NCBI GenBank assembly: GCA_963823275.1 | Contig: CAWGKW010000001.1 | Coordinates: 620,001 to 684,000 of the forward strand | Direction of reading: 5' to 3' | DNA: 64,000 nt | Origin: RHKX01 sp963823275 | GTDB taxonomy: Bacteria > Actinomycetota > Thermoleophilia > Solirubrobacterales > 70-9 | Shown: positions 29,104 to 38,225 of the stretch, piece after piece | How positions within the stretch are numbered: position 1 is the stretch's first letter | How the letters are laid out: every line of letters begins with the position of its first letter | Notes under the pieces: generated by a model | What the model was told of the DNA's origin: nothing | Seen by the model: the letters and a program-made list of their open reading frames with translations, nothing else | Databases searched by the model: none | Translations under genes and position numbers: made by a program

Positions 29104-30539
29104 GGCGCGGCCAGACCCCCCTCAATGCGGCCTTCCGCAATCCGACGGTGATCGGCGCCCTCGCCGTGCTGATCACGGTGCTCGCGGTCTTCCTCGCCTA
29201 CAACGCCAACAACGGGCTGCCGTTCGTGCAGTCCTACCGGCTGACGGCCCAGGTGCCGAACGCCGCCGCGTTGGTCAAGGGCAACGAGGTGCGGATCGGC
29301 GGCGTCCGGGTCGGCATCGTCGAATCAATCGAACCGGTCGCCGCCGAAGACGGCAGCTACTCGGCCGCGATCGCTCTGAAGCTCGACAAGACGGTCGAGC
29401 CGCTGCCCGAGGACTCGACCGTGATCATTCGTTCCCGCTCGGCCCTCGGCCTCAAGTACGTCCAGATCGTGCGCGGAACCTCCGATCAGGGCTACCCCTC
29501 CGGATCGGTGCTGCCGCTGTCGGCCGCGACTCCGGAGCCCGTCGAGTTCGATGAGCTGCTGAGCACCTTCGACGAGCCGACCCAGAAGAACATCCAGAGG
29601 AACCTGCTCGAGTTCGGCAATGCCCTCGCCGGCCGCGGTCCGAACATCAACGAGGCGATCGGTGCGCTGAAGCCGCTGCTGCCCAGGCTGGAGCGGGTGA
29701 CGCGCGCCATCTCCGACCCGCAGACCGGCATCGGCCCGTTCTTCACCGCGCTCGCTGACTCGGCGTCCGCGGTTGCGCCGGTCGCCGAGACGCAGGCGCA
29801 GGCGTTCGTCGAACTGGACACGACGCTTGCCGCGTTCGCCGATATCGCGCGTCCGTACCTGCAGGAGACGATCTCAAAACAGCCGGTGACGCTCCGCACA
29901 GCCAGCGAGACGCTGCCCGTGATCAGGCCGTTTCTGGTCAACTCCCGCAAGCTCTTCGTGGCCCTTCAGCCGGGCGCCGCCGCGGCCGCGGACTCCGCCG
30001 ACCAGATCGAATCCGCGCTTCTGGCGGGGATTCCCGTGCTCGTGGCCTCGCCTCAGCTGAACGATCAGCTGCCGCCGACGGCCGCCTCGCTGAAGCGCTT
30101 CAACGACAACACCCAGGTCCGCCAGGGACTCACCGACCTCGTGGATCTCTCTGAGTCGATCGGGCCTCCGCTGCGGTTCATCGCCCCCGCGCAATCAGTC
30201 TGCAACTACGCCACATTGCTGTTCCGCAACGCGTCCAACTCCGCCAGCAAGGGCAACTCGCTGGGCAACTGGCAGCGCGGCAACGCGCTCAACACGCCGT
30301 CAGGTCCGAACAACGAGGGCAGCCCATCGACGGCTCCCGCCAACGGCGGCGGCAGCGATGTCCGCAACTTCCTCCACGTCAACCCCTATCCGAACACGGC
30401 CTCACCCGGGCAGACGCGCGAGTGCGAGGCCGGCAACTCACCCTATGAGGTGGGCCAGCAGGTGATCGGCAACGTGCCCGGCAATCAGGGCATCGTCACC
30501 GAGGATCAGATCCCAGCCCAGCTGAAGAAGGGCAACTGA
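29100..30539 (+). CDS. Mce/MlaD-family protein 3 of 6
   Basis: A 479-residue protein: anchor at residues ~15-38 (VIGALAVLITVLAVFLAYNA), an MCE domain (LTAQVPNAAALVKGNEVRIG, then VRVGIVESIE), helical stalk, and an extended Asn/Pro-rich tail containing NFLHVNPYPNTASPGQ. A similar LHVNPEP sequence ends the sixth Mce protein. GTG start overlaps the upstream stop; the TGA overlaps the next ATG by one base. Confidence 0.9.
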   Translation: MRRGQTPLNAAFRNPTVIGALAVLITVLAVFLAYNANNGLPFVQSYRLTAQVPNAAALVKGNEVRIGGVRVGIVESIEPVAAEDGSYSAAIALKLDKTVEPLPEDSTVIIRSRSALGLKYVQIVRGTSDQGYPSGSVLPLSAATPEPVEFDELLSTFDEPTQKNIQRNLLEFGNALAGRGPNINEAIGALKPLLPRLERVTRAISDPQTGIGPFFTALADSASAVAPVAETQAQAFVELDTTLAAFADIARPYLQETISKQPVTLRTASETLPVIRPFLVNSRKLFVALQPGAAAAADSADQIESALLAGIPVLVASPQLNDQLPPTAASLKRFNDNTQVRQGLTDLVDLSESIGPPLRFIAPAQSVCNYATLLFRNASNSASKGNSLGNWQRGNALNTPSGPNNEGSPSTAPANGGGSDVRNFLHVNPYPNTASPGQTRECEAGNSPYEVGQQVIGNVPGNQGIVTEDQIPAQLKKGN

Positions 30540-32070
30540 TGGCCCGCTCTCGAGACCAGAAGCCGGGGGTCAAGGATTTCAACGAGGGGATCTATCATCG
30601 CCCGCCTCGCGGCTTGAGCTTCTTCAAGACCGGCGTGGTGGTTCTGATCGTGATGCTGATCGTCAGCTACCTCGCCTACACCAAGGAGCTGCCATGGGCA
30701 GACGAGGGCTACACCGCGACCGCGACCTTCGCCGACGCGACGACCCTGCGCGAGACCAACCCGGTCCGGATCGCCGGCGTCAACGTCGGCAAGGTGACGA
30801 GCGTCGAGGCCGAGGGCGACAGCGCGAAGGTGACCTTCACCATCGATCCCGAGGGCCTGCCCCTGCATGAGGACGCGACGATCACGATCAGGCCGCGGCT
30901 GTTTCTCGAGGGCAATTTCTTCCTCGACCTGCGTCCAGGCAGCCCGAGTGCGCCGGATCTGCCCGACGGGGGGGCGATCCCGATCACGCAGACCGCCACC
31001 GCGGTCCAGCTCGACCAGATCCTGACGAGCCTGCAGAAGCCCGATCGCAGGAACCTGGGGCTCTTCCTCAACGGTTTCGGCTCGGCGCTCGACGACAAGC
31101 CGACGCCCGAAAACGATAAGGGCATGGATCCCTCGGTCGTCGGGCTCTCGGGGGCGGAGGCGATCAACAAGAGCTTCGACTACGGCGCCCGCGCAGGCAA
31201 GGGTTCCTCCCAGGTCAGCGAGGCGCTGCTCGGCGAGCAGACCGGCGATCTCAGGGGCCTGATCAGGGCCAGCGGCAGCGTCTTCCAGCAGCTCGCCAGT
31301 CGGGAGAGCGAGCTCAGCGATCTGATCACGAACCTCTCGATCACCACGGGTGCCCTCGCGGCCGAGTCGGTGAGCTTGCAGAACACGCTCGCTGAACTCG
31401 CGCCGACCGTCGAGCAGGCCCAGGATCAGCTCCCGGTCATCAACGCCTCACTTCCCGTGATCCGCGCATTCGCCCGTGATCTGACCCCCAGCATCAAGGA
31501 GCTGCCCTCGACGATCAAGGCCGGGCACGCCGTGGCTGCGTCAGACCGGCAAGCTGATCCAGAAGAACGAGCTCGGCGGGATCGTCGACGACCTCCACAA
31601 GGCGACCCCGCTCCTGTCGCAGGGCACCTACAACCTGACCGGTCTGCTGGGACAGCTCGGGGCGTTCAGCAAGTGCCAGAGCAACGTCCTGGTCCCGACC
31701 GGCCAGACCGTCATCAACGATCAGTTCACGACCGGGCAGTCGAACTTCCGAGAGTTGCTCTACGGCGCTGCATCGCAGTCGGGTGAGGGCGCCAACTTCG
31801 ACGGGAACGGTCAGTACCTGCGAGTTCAGCCGGGCGGCGGACCCTTCGAGGTCGCCGCCCCGATCCCGGACGGCCAGCCGCCGAACGACAACATCAACTA
31901 TGGCCGCGCGATCGACCGAACCGATCGGCACCCAGCCGCTGAAGCCGTCCAAGCCGCCCCCGGTGCGCACCGATGTGGCGTGCTCCAAGCAGGATGTCCC
32001 CGATCTCAACGGTTCACAGGCCGCGATCGGCGGACCCTCCGTGGCCCCAACCGTGTTCCCCGGACCGTGA
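30539..32070 (+). CDS. Mce/MlaD-family protein 4 of 6, frame broken twice
   Basis: Opens normally (ATG 30539) with an anchor (FFKTGVVVLIVMLIVSYLAY) and MCE domain (ATFADATTLRETNPVRIA, NVGKVTSVEA). Near 31525, after ELPSTIKAG, the frame is lost. The expected text (TPWLRQTGKLIQKNELGGIV) continues in the +1 frame, explained by one extra base at GGGCACGCCG. Near 31912 a second change is needed to reach EPIGTQPLKPSKPPPVRTD and the final VAPTVFPGP before TGA 32068-32070. That stop overlaps the next start exactly as in the other members, supporting the reconstruction. I think these are assembly indels. Confidence 0.82.
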
Positions 32071-33602
32071 AGAAGGCGCTGCGGACATATACGCGCGACT
32101 TCATCGCGATCATCCTCCTGGCGGTGATCGGGACCCTGACGCTGTTCGTGATTCTCTCTCAACAGAGCGCGTCGCTGCCGCAGTGGTTCCCGATCCTCGG
32201 CGAGGATCGCTTCGAGCTCAAGGCCGAGTTCCAGACCGCACAGGCGGTAACCCCGGGACAGGGGCAATCGGTCAACCTCGCGGGCGTCAAGATCGGCGAC
32301 ATCACCGATGTCAACCTCGAGGACGGCGTGGCGATCGTGACCATGCAGGTCGACCCCACGTACGTGGAGTTGATCCATCCGGACGCCTCGGCGCTCCTGC
32401 GACCCCGGACCGGGCTGCAGGACATGACGATCGAACTCGATACCGGAACCGGGGAGGGGGAGATCCCCGAGGGCTTCACGATCCCGCTCGCCAACACCGA
32501 GCCGAACGTCAACTTCGATCAGATAATCGCCTCGCTCGATGGCGATACCCAGGCCTACCTGCGCCTGTTGCTCGCCGGCGGGGCCGAGGCGTTCGGAACG
32601 AAGGCGAAGAGCGAGGAGTTCTCGAACGTGCTGCGGCGCCTCGAGCCGACCGTCCGCGACATCGCGAAGATCAACGGTGCGATCGCCAAGCGCCGCGACA
32701 ACCTGCGAAGGGTGATCACGAACTTCAAGCTGATCTCCGAGGAACTCGCCAAGTCGGATACCAACCTGACCGGCTTCGTCGAATCCCAGAACACCGTTTT
32801 CGGGGCCTTCGCCGAGTCCGAGGCATCACTGCGTCAGACGCTGCAGCGCCTCCCCGGCGCCCTGAAGGCGACGCGTGGGGCCCTGGGCGCGACGGCAACC
32901 CTCTCGAGTGAGCTGAAGCCCACGCTGACCGAGCTGCTTCCGCAGGCCCGCGCATTGGGTCCGGCACTGCGCGCGACGCGTCCGTTCTTCCGCAAGACGA
33001 CACCCTCGATCCGCGACCAGATCAGACCGTTCACGCAGCAGGTGAAGGGGGTCATCGGGGATCTCAAGCGTGCGGCCGACCCACTCGAGCAGTCGTCGAA
33101 CCAGCTCAAGGGCGGCCTCACCGAGCTGAACCAGGTGGTCAACGCGCTGGCCTACAACCCGTCGGGAAGCGCCGAGAGCTACCTCTTCTACCTGAGCTGG
33201 CTGAACCACAACACGAATGCGGCCTTCCTGAATCAGGACGGGCTCGGGCCGATCCGGCGAGGGCTCTTCACCTACACCTGCTTCACCGCTCAGCTCGCCG
33301 ACAACCTCGTCGCCAGCCGACCGTCGCTGAAGACCGCGCGGGAGCTGGTCCGACTGCCCACGACCACCGAGATCTGCCCGTCGCCCTTCAAGGACGAGGG
33401 CAAGCTCGACGTGACCCCGTCAGAGGGGGACGGCTCGACCTCGACCACGGACGAGACGACGGGCGAGACGACCGATTCGACCAGTTCGACGACCACGGAT
33501 TCGACCAGCCCACGACCACGACCACGACCGACGGCACCGACTCCGGGTCGGCATCGGGCGGATCCACCACGACGACCGAACCAGCCCCCTGAGCATGGAT
33601 AG
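32067..33602 (+). CDS. Mce/MlaD-family protein 5 of 6
   Basis: Starts at GTG 32067 overlapping the previous stop. Residues ~10-30 form the anchor (DFIAIILLAVIGTLTLFVIL), followed by the MCE domain (FQTAQAVTPGQGQSVNLAG, then VKIGDITDVNL) and a helical stalk. The C-terminus is a Thr/Ser/Asp-rich linker. At about 33508 the frame switches from a Thr-rich to a Pro/Arg-rich text. The other frame continues PTTTTTTDGTDSGSASGGS and stops at 33590-33592, so a missing C in the AGCCC run is likely and the true end is probably 33592. Confidence 0.88.
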   Translation: MKKALRTYTRDFIAIILLAVIGTLTLFVILSQQSASLPQWFPILGEDRFELKAEFQTAQAVTPGQGQSVNLAGVKIGDITDVNLEDGVAIVTMQVDPTYVELIHPDASALLRPRTGLQDMTIELDTGTGEGEIPEGFTIPLANTEPNVNFDQIIASLDGDTQAYLRLLLAGGAEAFGTKAKSEEFSNVLRRLEPTVRDIAKINGAIAKRRDNLRRVITNFKLISEELAKSDTNLTGFVESQNTVFGAFAESEASLRQTLQRLPGALKATRGALGATATLSSELKPTLTELLPQARALGPALRATRPFFRKTTPSIRDQIRPFTQQVKGVIGDLKRAADPLEQSSNQLKGGLTELNQVVNALAYNPSGSAESYLFYLSWLNHNTNAAFLNQDGLGPIRRGLFTYTCFTAQLADNLVASRPSLKTARELVRLPTTTEICPSPFKDEGKLDVTPSEGDGSTSTTDETTGETTDSTSSTTTDSTSPRPRPRPTAPTPGRHRADPPRRPNQPPEHG

Positions 33603-33605
33603 CTG

Positions 33606-35111
33606 ATGGAAACCAGACCACCGACACTCGGCCGAATCGCGATTGCAGCGGGCTTTGCCCTGTCCTGCTTCGGGCTCCTGCTGTTCCTTTGGCTGGCATT
33701 CGGCGGGCCGGTCCCGCTGAAGCCGAAGAGCTATCGGATCGACGTCCACTTCGACGAGGCCAGCCAGGTCGCGATCGAATCCGATGTGCGGATCTCGGGT
33801 GTGTCGGTCGGCAAGGTCAAGGGGATCGAGCTTTCCGACGACGGACTCGCCGACGCGACGCTCGAGATCGATGCCAAGTACGCACCGATCCCGTCCAACA
33901 CCAGAGCGTTGCTGCGGCAGAAGACCCTCTTGGGTGAGACCTATGTCGAGCTTACGCCCGGCGACCGTGAGGCGCCGCCGCTGCCCGAGGGTGGCACGTT
34001 GCCGGACGCTCAGGTCTCCCAGGCCGTGCAGCTCGACGAGATCTTCCGCGCCTTCGACGAGCCGACCCGAGCCGCCTTCCAGGCCTGGATGGCGGACGCC
34101 GCCGTGGCCTTCCGGGGCCGCGGCGCCGACTTCAACGCGGCCCTCGGCAATCTCGCCCCGTTCGCCGAGCGCGGCGACGATCTGCTTCGGATCCTCGACA
34201 CCCAGCGGCTCGCGGTCAAGAAGCTGATCGCCGACGGCGGCGCCACCTTCGACGCGATCAGCAAGCAGCCCGATCAGCTGCGCGGTCTGATCGAGAACAC
34301 CGAGACCGTGTTCTCGACCACGGCGGCTCGCGACACCGAGATCCGCGAGACCTTTCAGGCGCTGCCGACGTTCCTCGATGAATCCAAGCTGACACTGGAG
34401 CGGCTGGCCGAGTTCTCCAACGACACCGACGCTCTGGTCACCCAGCTGCGCCCGGTGGCCCGCCAGCTCAGCGGCACGTTCCTGGCGCTGAAGCGGCTCT
34501 CGCCCGAGCTGGAGCGGTTCTTCAACGGCCTGAGCCCGGTGATCCAGCGAGCGGAGCCGGGTTTCAGCTCGCTGCGGACGATCCTCGACAACCAGCTGCC
34601 GCCGTTTCTCGGTCGCCTCGATCCGTTCTTCGACCAGCTGATCCCGGTCGTCGACACCATCGATCGCTACAAGAGCGAGGTCACCGCATTCCTCGCCAAC
34701 ACCTCATCGGCCCTCAACGGCGCCAGCGTCCCGGCCGGTTTGACGGATCAGGTCAAGTTCCTGCGTGCCACCGGGCCGCTGAGCCCCGGTGTGCTCGCCT
34801 CGCCGCCGTTGCCGTACAAGACCTCCCGCGTCAACGCCTACGTCAAGGCCGGGGGTTATACGAAGCTCGCGCAGGGCCTCGACAGCTTCTACACCGCCAA
34901 CTGCACGGGCGGCCTGTCGGCGACGCTCAACCAGGGCGACCTGACCAACGATCTCTACGACCGGACGCAGATCTTCGCGATGGGTGGTGCCGGCATCACC
35001 ACCACCGACGGGGTCGCGGCGCCCCCGTGTCGCCAGCAGGGCACCCAGTCGTCAATCGGCGGGCCGCCCGACCAGAACACGAATTATCTTCACGTTAACC
35101 CGGAGCCCTAG
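33606..35111 (+). CDS. Mce/MlaD-family protein 6 of 6
   Basis: A 501-residue protein with anchor ~residues 10-33 (IAAGFALSCFGLLLFLWLAF), MCE domain (IDVHFDEASQVAIESDVRIS, then VSVGKVKGIEL), helical stalk and a C-terminal globular tail ending NTNYLHVNPEP. It closes the array. A bulged hairpin lies about 25-55 nt after the stop (35132-35160 region), the likely transcript end. No YrbE-type permease, MlaF-type ATPase or Mce-associated (Mas) gene is found on either side. Confidence 0.92.
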   Translation: METRPPTLGRIAIAAGFALSCFGLLLFLWLAFGGPVPLKPKSYRIDVHFDEASQVAIESDVRISGVSVGKVKGIELSDDGLADATLEIDAKYAPIPSNTRALLRQKTLLGETYVELTPGDREAPPLPEGGTLPDAQVSQAVQLDEIFRAFDEPTRAAFQAWMADAAVAFRGRGADFNAALGNLAPFAERGDDLLRILDTQRLAVKKLIADGGATFDAISKQPDQLRGLIENTETVFSTTAARDTEIRETFQALPTFLDESKLTLERLAEFSNDTDALVTQLRPVARQLSGTFLALKRLSPELERFFNGLSPVIQRAEPGFSSLRTILDNQLPPFLGRLDPFFDQLIPVVDTIDRYKSEVTAFLANTSSALNGASVPAGLTDQVKFLRATGPLSPGVLASPPLPYKTSRVNAYVKAGGYTKLAQGLDSFYTANCTGGLSATLNQGDLTNDLYDRTQIFAMGGAGITTTDGVAAPPCRQQGTQSSIGGPPDQNTNYLHVNPEP

Positions 35112-35180
35112 ACTGTTCTGAATGGCGGTCGCTCAGGAGGCGGCCACCGCAACTTCGTCCGTCCACGGTTGTTGATGTAG

Positions 35181-35224
35181 GTAGTTCGAGGGATCGGCGG
35201 CCGGAACGCCGCGACCCGAGCTAC
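35181..35224 (+). promoter_or_regulatory. Two-part stem-loop upstream of secreted paralog 1
   Basis: Outer arms GTAGTTCG (35181-35188) and CGAGCTAC (35217-35224) pair over 8 bp with one G-U. Inner arms CGGCG (35195-35199) and CGCCG (35207-35211) close a 7-nt loop. It lies about 90 nt before the ATG, probably in the 5' leader. It is not shared with paralogs 2 and 3. Confidence 0.5.
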
Positions 35225-35313
35225 CGGACGGTCACCACTTCAGATCCCCGAACTCGGCAGAAACGGCGAGCAGCCGACTTGCCGTCTCAAGCCCACGAAC
35301 ATAGGAGAAGCAC

Positions 35314-36075
35314 ATGCGTAAGTTCATGATCCTCGCCATCGCGGCGATTACGGCAGTGGCGATGACGAGCGTTGCCAAGGCCGACGACATCCAGACGATC
35401 ACGACGAAGCTCACCCCCCAGAAGCTCAGCAAGAAGACGTTCAAGCCCGCGAAGATCTACGTTGAGATCCTGACCGGTCCGAACACAACTGATCCGATCA
35501 ACCCGGAGCAGCCACCGAGCGCCTTCAACACCAAGGTCAACTTCCCGGCCAACATGAAGTTCGACACCAAGTCGGCGCCGAGCTGTGCTGGAACCGAGGC
35601 TGAGCTGCAGAACACGACTACCGACCAGGCCATCGGCGTCTGTGGCAACAAGTCGATCGTCAGCAAGGGCGGCGGCGTGCCGACCAGTCCCGCGACGGTG
35701 AGCGGCACCTCCGCATGGGTCACGGTCGACCTTCCCGGAACGGGCACGACGCTCGGCGTCCCGGTCCAGGTGACCGCGTTCAACGGCACCAAGAAGAACA
35801 CTCTGTTCCTGCACTCCCGCGCCGATTCGGTCAACAACACGTCGGTGCTGAGTGGCAAGATCAAGAACGGCCCGAAGGGCTTCGGCAAGCAGCTCGACGT
35901 GAAGATCCCGCCGCTTCTCGCCGGCGCGATCACCCGCTTCACGGTCACAGTCAAGAGCGGTAAGTACGTTCAGGCTCGCTGCAAGAGCAAGAACCAGAAG
36001 TTCCAGGCCGTCACCCAGTACGAGAACCACCCGACGACCACCGGTGACTTCTCCAGCAAGTGCAAGCAGAAGTAA
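35314..36075 (+). CDS. Secreted protein, tandem paralog 1 of 3
   Basis: A 253-residue protein with a Sec signal peptide (MRKFMILAIAAITAVAMTS, cleavage probably after AKA). The mature part is predicted beta-rich: FVEILTG-like strands, a conserved VDLPGTGTTLGVPVQVTAFN stretch and four cysteines (APSCAG, GVCGN, QARCKSK, SSKCKQK), likely two disulfides. GGAGAAG lies eight bases before the ATG. It is roughly 80% similar to the next two genes. I recognise no family; it looks like an abundant extracellular or wall-associated protein. Confidence 0.85.
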   Translation: MRKFMILAIAAITAVAMTSVAKADDIQTITTKLTPQKLSKKTFKPAKIYVEILTGPNTTDPINPEQPPSAFNTKVNFPANMKFDTKSAPSCAGTEAELQNTTTDQAIGVCGNKSIVSKGGGVPTSPATVSGTSAWVTVDLPGTGTTLGVPVQVTAFNGTKKNTLFLHSRADSVNNTSVLSGKIKNGPKGFGKQLDVKIPPLLAGAITRFTVTVKSGKYVQARCKSKNQKFQAVTQYENHPTTTGDFSSKCKQK

Positions 36076-36102
36076 CCGACTCTCGAATTCGGAGTTGACG
36101 GA

Positions 36103-36128
36103 AGCGGGCGGCCAACTGGCCGTCCGCT
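36103..36128 (+). terminator. Terminator-like hairpin after secreted paralog 1
   Basis: AGCGGGCGGCC (36103-36113), loop AACT, GGCCGTCCGCT (36118-36128); 11-bp stem with one G-U. The same element recurs after paralog 2. Confidence 0.75.
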
Positions 36129-36211
36129 CCGCGTTCGGGGGCGATCTGCATTCGGGCGGGGCCTTCGGGCATCCGTTCGACGCAACCGGCACTTCTGCCG
36201 TTTCTTCCCGC

Positions 36212-36350
36212 TACGATCCGCGGAGGAGAGAAAGCGGGGAAGTCCGGAGTCCGGCCCTACCGCGCGCAGTTGTGAAATGAGATGTCCAGGAAACAGGCGG
36301 GCCGAGTGGCGGGCCGCGACCCGGACCAACCCATGTAACCAGGAGGAAGA
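36212..36350 (+). promoter_or_regulatory. Promoter and leader of secreted paralog 2 (copy of the one at 37265)
   Basis: A TACGAT box (36212-36217) in the context GCTACGATCCG is followed by a ~125-nt leader. The leader shares blocks with the paralog 3 leader in the same order: TACCGCG, GAGAT.TCCAGGA, GGCGGGCC...GGGCCGC, and CAGGAGGAAGA just before ATG. The regulatory region was therefore duplicated with the gene. No known riboswitch motif recognised. Confidence 0.55.
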
Positions 36351-37130
36351 ATGCGTAAGTACCTGATCTTCGCCGTGGCGGCCATCGTGTCGTCATTGGC
36401 GTTCGGGAGCATCGCTCAGGCTGACGAGATTCAGTCGATCACGGCGAAGCTGACACCGGAGAAGCGAAGCAAGAAGACCTTCAAGCCGGCGACGATCTTC
36501 GTCGAGATCCTGACCGGCGCGAACACGACTGATCCGACCAACCCGGAGCAGCCGCCGAGCGCCTTCAACACGAAGGTCAACTTCCCGACGAACGCGAAGT
36601 TCGACCCCAAGGCCGCGCCGAAGTGCGAGGGCACCCAGGAGCAGCTGCAGAACACGACGAGCGCCCAGGCGATCGACGTGTGCGGCAGCAAGTCCGTCGT
36701 CAGCAAGGGCTCGGTGATTCCGGACGGCCCTGAGGCGACGACGGGAACCTCGGCCTGGGTCACGGTCGATCTCCCGGGAACGGGCACGACGCTCGGCGTC
36801 CCGGTTCAGGTGACCGCGTTCAACGCCAGCGAGAAGGACACGCTCTACCTGCACTCCCGCGCCGACTCGGTCAACAACACCTCGGTTCTGGTGGGCAAGC
36901 TCAAGGACGGTCCTCCCGGGTTCGGAGATCAGCTCGACGTGACGATCCCGCCGCTGCTCGCGGGCGCGATCTCACGCTTCACGACGACGGTCAAGTCAGG
37001 CAAGTACGTCCAGGCTCGCTGCAAGTCGAAGAAGGAGGAGTGGGCGGCGGTGACCAAGTACGAGAACCACCCGACGACCACTGACTTCTACGAGAGCAAG
37101 TGCAAGCAGAAGAAGAAGAAGAAGAAGTAG
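36351..37130 (+). CDS. Secreted protein, tandem paralog 2 of 3
   Basis: A 259-residue protein with signal peptide MRKYLIFAVAAIVSSLAFGS, cleaved near AQA. It carries the same beta-rich body and four-cysteine pattern as paralog 1 (APKCEG, DVCGSK, QARCKSK, ESKCKQK). It differs by a terminal run of lysines, which could bind anionic wall polymers. An ideal GGAGGAAG ribosome site precedes the ATG. Close identity to paralog 3, including the promoter, marks a recent duplication. Confidence 0.86.
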   Translation: MRKYLIFAVAAIVSSLAFGSIAQADEIQSITAKLTPEKRSKKTFKPATIFVEILTGANTTDPTNPEQPPSAFNTKVNFPTNAKFDPKAAPKCEGTQEQLQNTTSAQAIDVCGSKSVVSKGSVIPDGPEATTGTSAWVTVDLPGTGTTLGVPVQVTAFNASEKDTLYLHSRADSVNNTSVLVGKLKDGPPGFGDQLDVTIPPLLAGAISRFTTTVKSGKYVQARCKSKKEEWAAVTKYENHPTTTDFYESKCKQKKKKKK

Positions 37131-37157
37131 TCGGTTCTCGAATTCAGAGTTGACGGG

Positions 37158-37183
37158 AGCGGGCGGCCAGTTGGCCGCCCGCT
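37158..37183 (+). terminator. Terminator-like hairpin after secreted paralog 2
   Basis: Perfect 11-bp stem AGCGGGCGGCC (37158-37168), loop AGTT, GGCCGCCCGCT (37173-37183). Confidence 0.8.
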
Positions 37184-37264
37184 CTACGTCCGGGGGCGCG
37201 CCGCCCCTCCGCTCAATCGTCCTGACGCTCGACGACAACCGTCCTTCAGGTTGCCGGAGGCCGC

Positions 37265-37398
37265 TAGGATCCGGGCTGGAGAGAGGCCGTGGGTGGATGC
37301 CGGAGTGACGGCCTTACCGCGAGAGAGATATCCAGGAGGCGGGCGGGCCAATTGGTGGGCCGCAACCCGAACCGACAACCATGGACCCAGGAGGAAGA
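37265..37398 (+). promoter_or_regulatory. Promoter and leader of secreted paralog 3
   Basis: TAGGAT (37265-37270) in the context GCTAGGATCCG corresponds to the box before paralog 2. The ~120-nt leader contains a possible GGCCGT...ACGGCC stem and then the blocks shared with the paralog 2 leader, ending CCAGGAGGAAGA before the ATG. Confidence 0.55.
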
Positions 37399-38164
37399 AT
37401 GCGTAAGTACCTGCTTCTCGCCGTCACGGCGATTGTGTCGTCGTTGGCGTTCGGGAGCATCGCTCAGGCCGACGACATCCAGACGATCACGGCGAAGCTG
37501 ACACCGGAGAAGCGAAGCAAGAAGACGTTCAAGCCGGCGACGATCTTCGTCGAGATCCTGACCGGTCCGAACGCGACCGATCCGATCAACCCGGAGCAGC
37601 CGCCGAGCGCCTTCAATACGAAGGTCAACTTCCCGCCCAACGCCAAGTTCGACGGCAAGGCAGTACCCCGGTGCGCGGCCACCGAGGCCGAGATACAGAA
37701 CACGACCACCGCCCAGGCGATCGACCTGTGCGGCAGCAAGTCCGTCGTCAGCAAGGGCTCGGTGATTCCAGAGGGCCCTGAGGCGACAACGGGAACCTCG
37801 GCCTGGGTCACGGTCGACCTCCCGGGGACGGGTACGACGCTCGGCGTGCCGGTTCAGGTCACGGCGTTCAACGGCACCAAGGCGAAGACGCTCTACCTGC
37901 ACTCCCGCGCCGACTCGGTCAACAACACCTCGGTTCTGGTGGGCAAGCTCAAGGACGGTCCTCCCGGCTTCGGAGATCAGCTCGACGTGACGATCCCACC
38001 GCTGCTGGCGGGCGCGATCACCCGCTTCACGACGACGGTCAAGAGCGGCAAGTACGTGCAGGCACGCTGCAAGTCCAAGAACGAGAAGTGGCAGGCCGTG
38101 ACGCAAGTACGACAACCACCCGACGACCACTGGTGACTACGCCAGCAAGTGCAAGCGGAAGTAA
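37399..38164 (+). CDS. Secreted protein, tandem paralog 3 of 3, 3' frameshift
   Basis: Signal peptide MRKYLLLAVTAIVSSLAFGS followed by a body almost identical to paralog 2. Near 38105 the frame shifts. The literal reading ends QVRQPPDDHW at 38136, while one base less restores KYDNHPTTTGDYASKCKRK and a TAA at 38162-38164, matching the paralogs and the fourth cysteine. The extra base sits in GACGCAAGTAC. I give the corrected end; an assembly indel is more likely than a real truncation, though recent pseudogenisation cannot be excluded. Confidence 0.82.
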
Positions 38165-38194
38165 CCGGTCCTCAGCTCGTTGGTTGACGCATGC

Positions 38195-38216
38195 GGGGTG
38201 GCCTCAGGGCCGCCCC
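38195..38216 (+). terminator. Hairpin after secreted paralog 3
   Basis: GGGGTGGCC and GGCCGCCCC pair over 9 bp (one G-U) around a 4-nt loop, in the gap before the convergent dehalogenase-like gene. Confidence 0.6.
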
Positions 38217-38225
38217 ATGTGCGTC

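Noticed and set aside
36212..36350. Known riboswitch (c-di-AMP, cobalamin, SAM or glycine) in the secreted-protein leaders
   Set aside because: None of the conserved cores of these classes could be recognised by eye.
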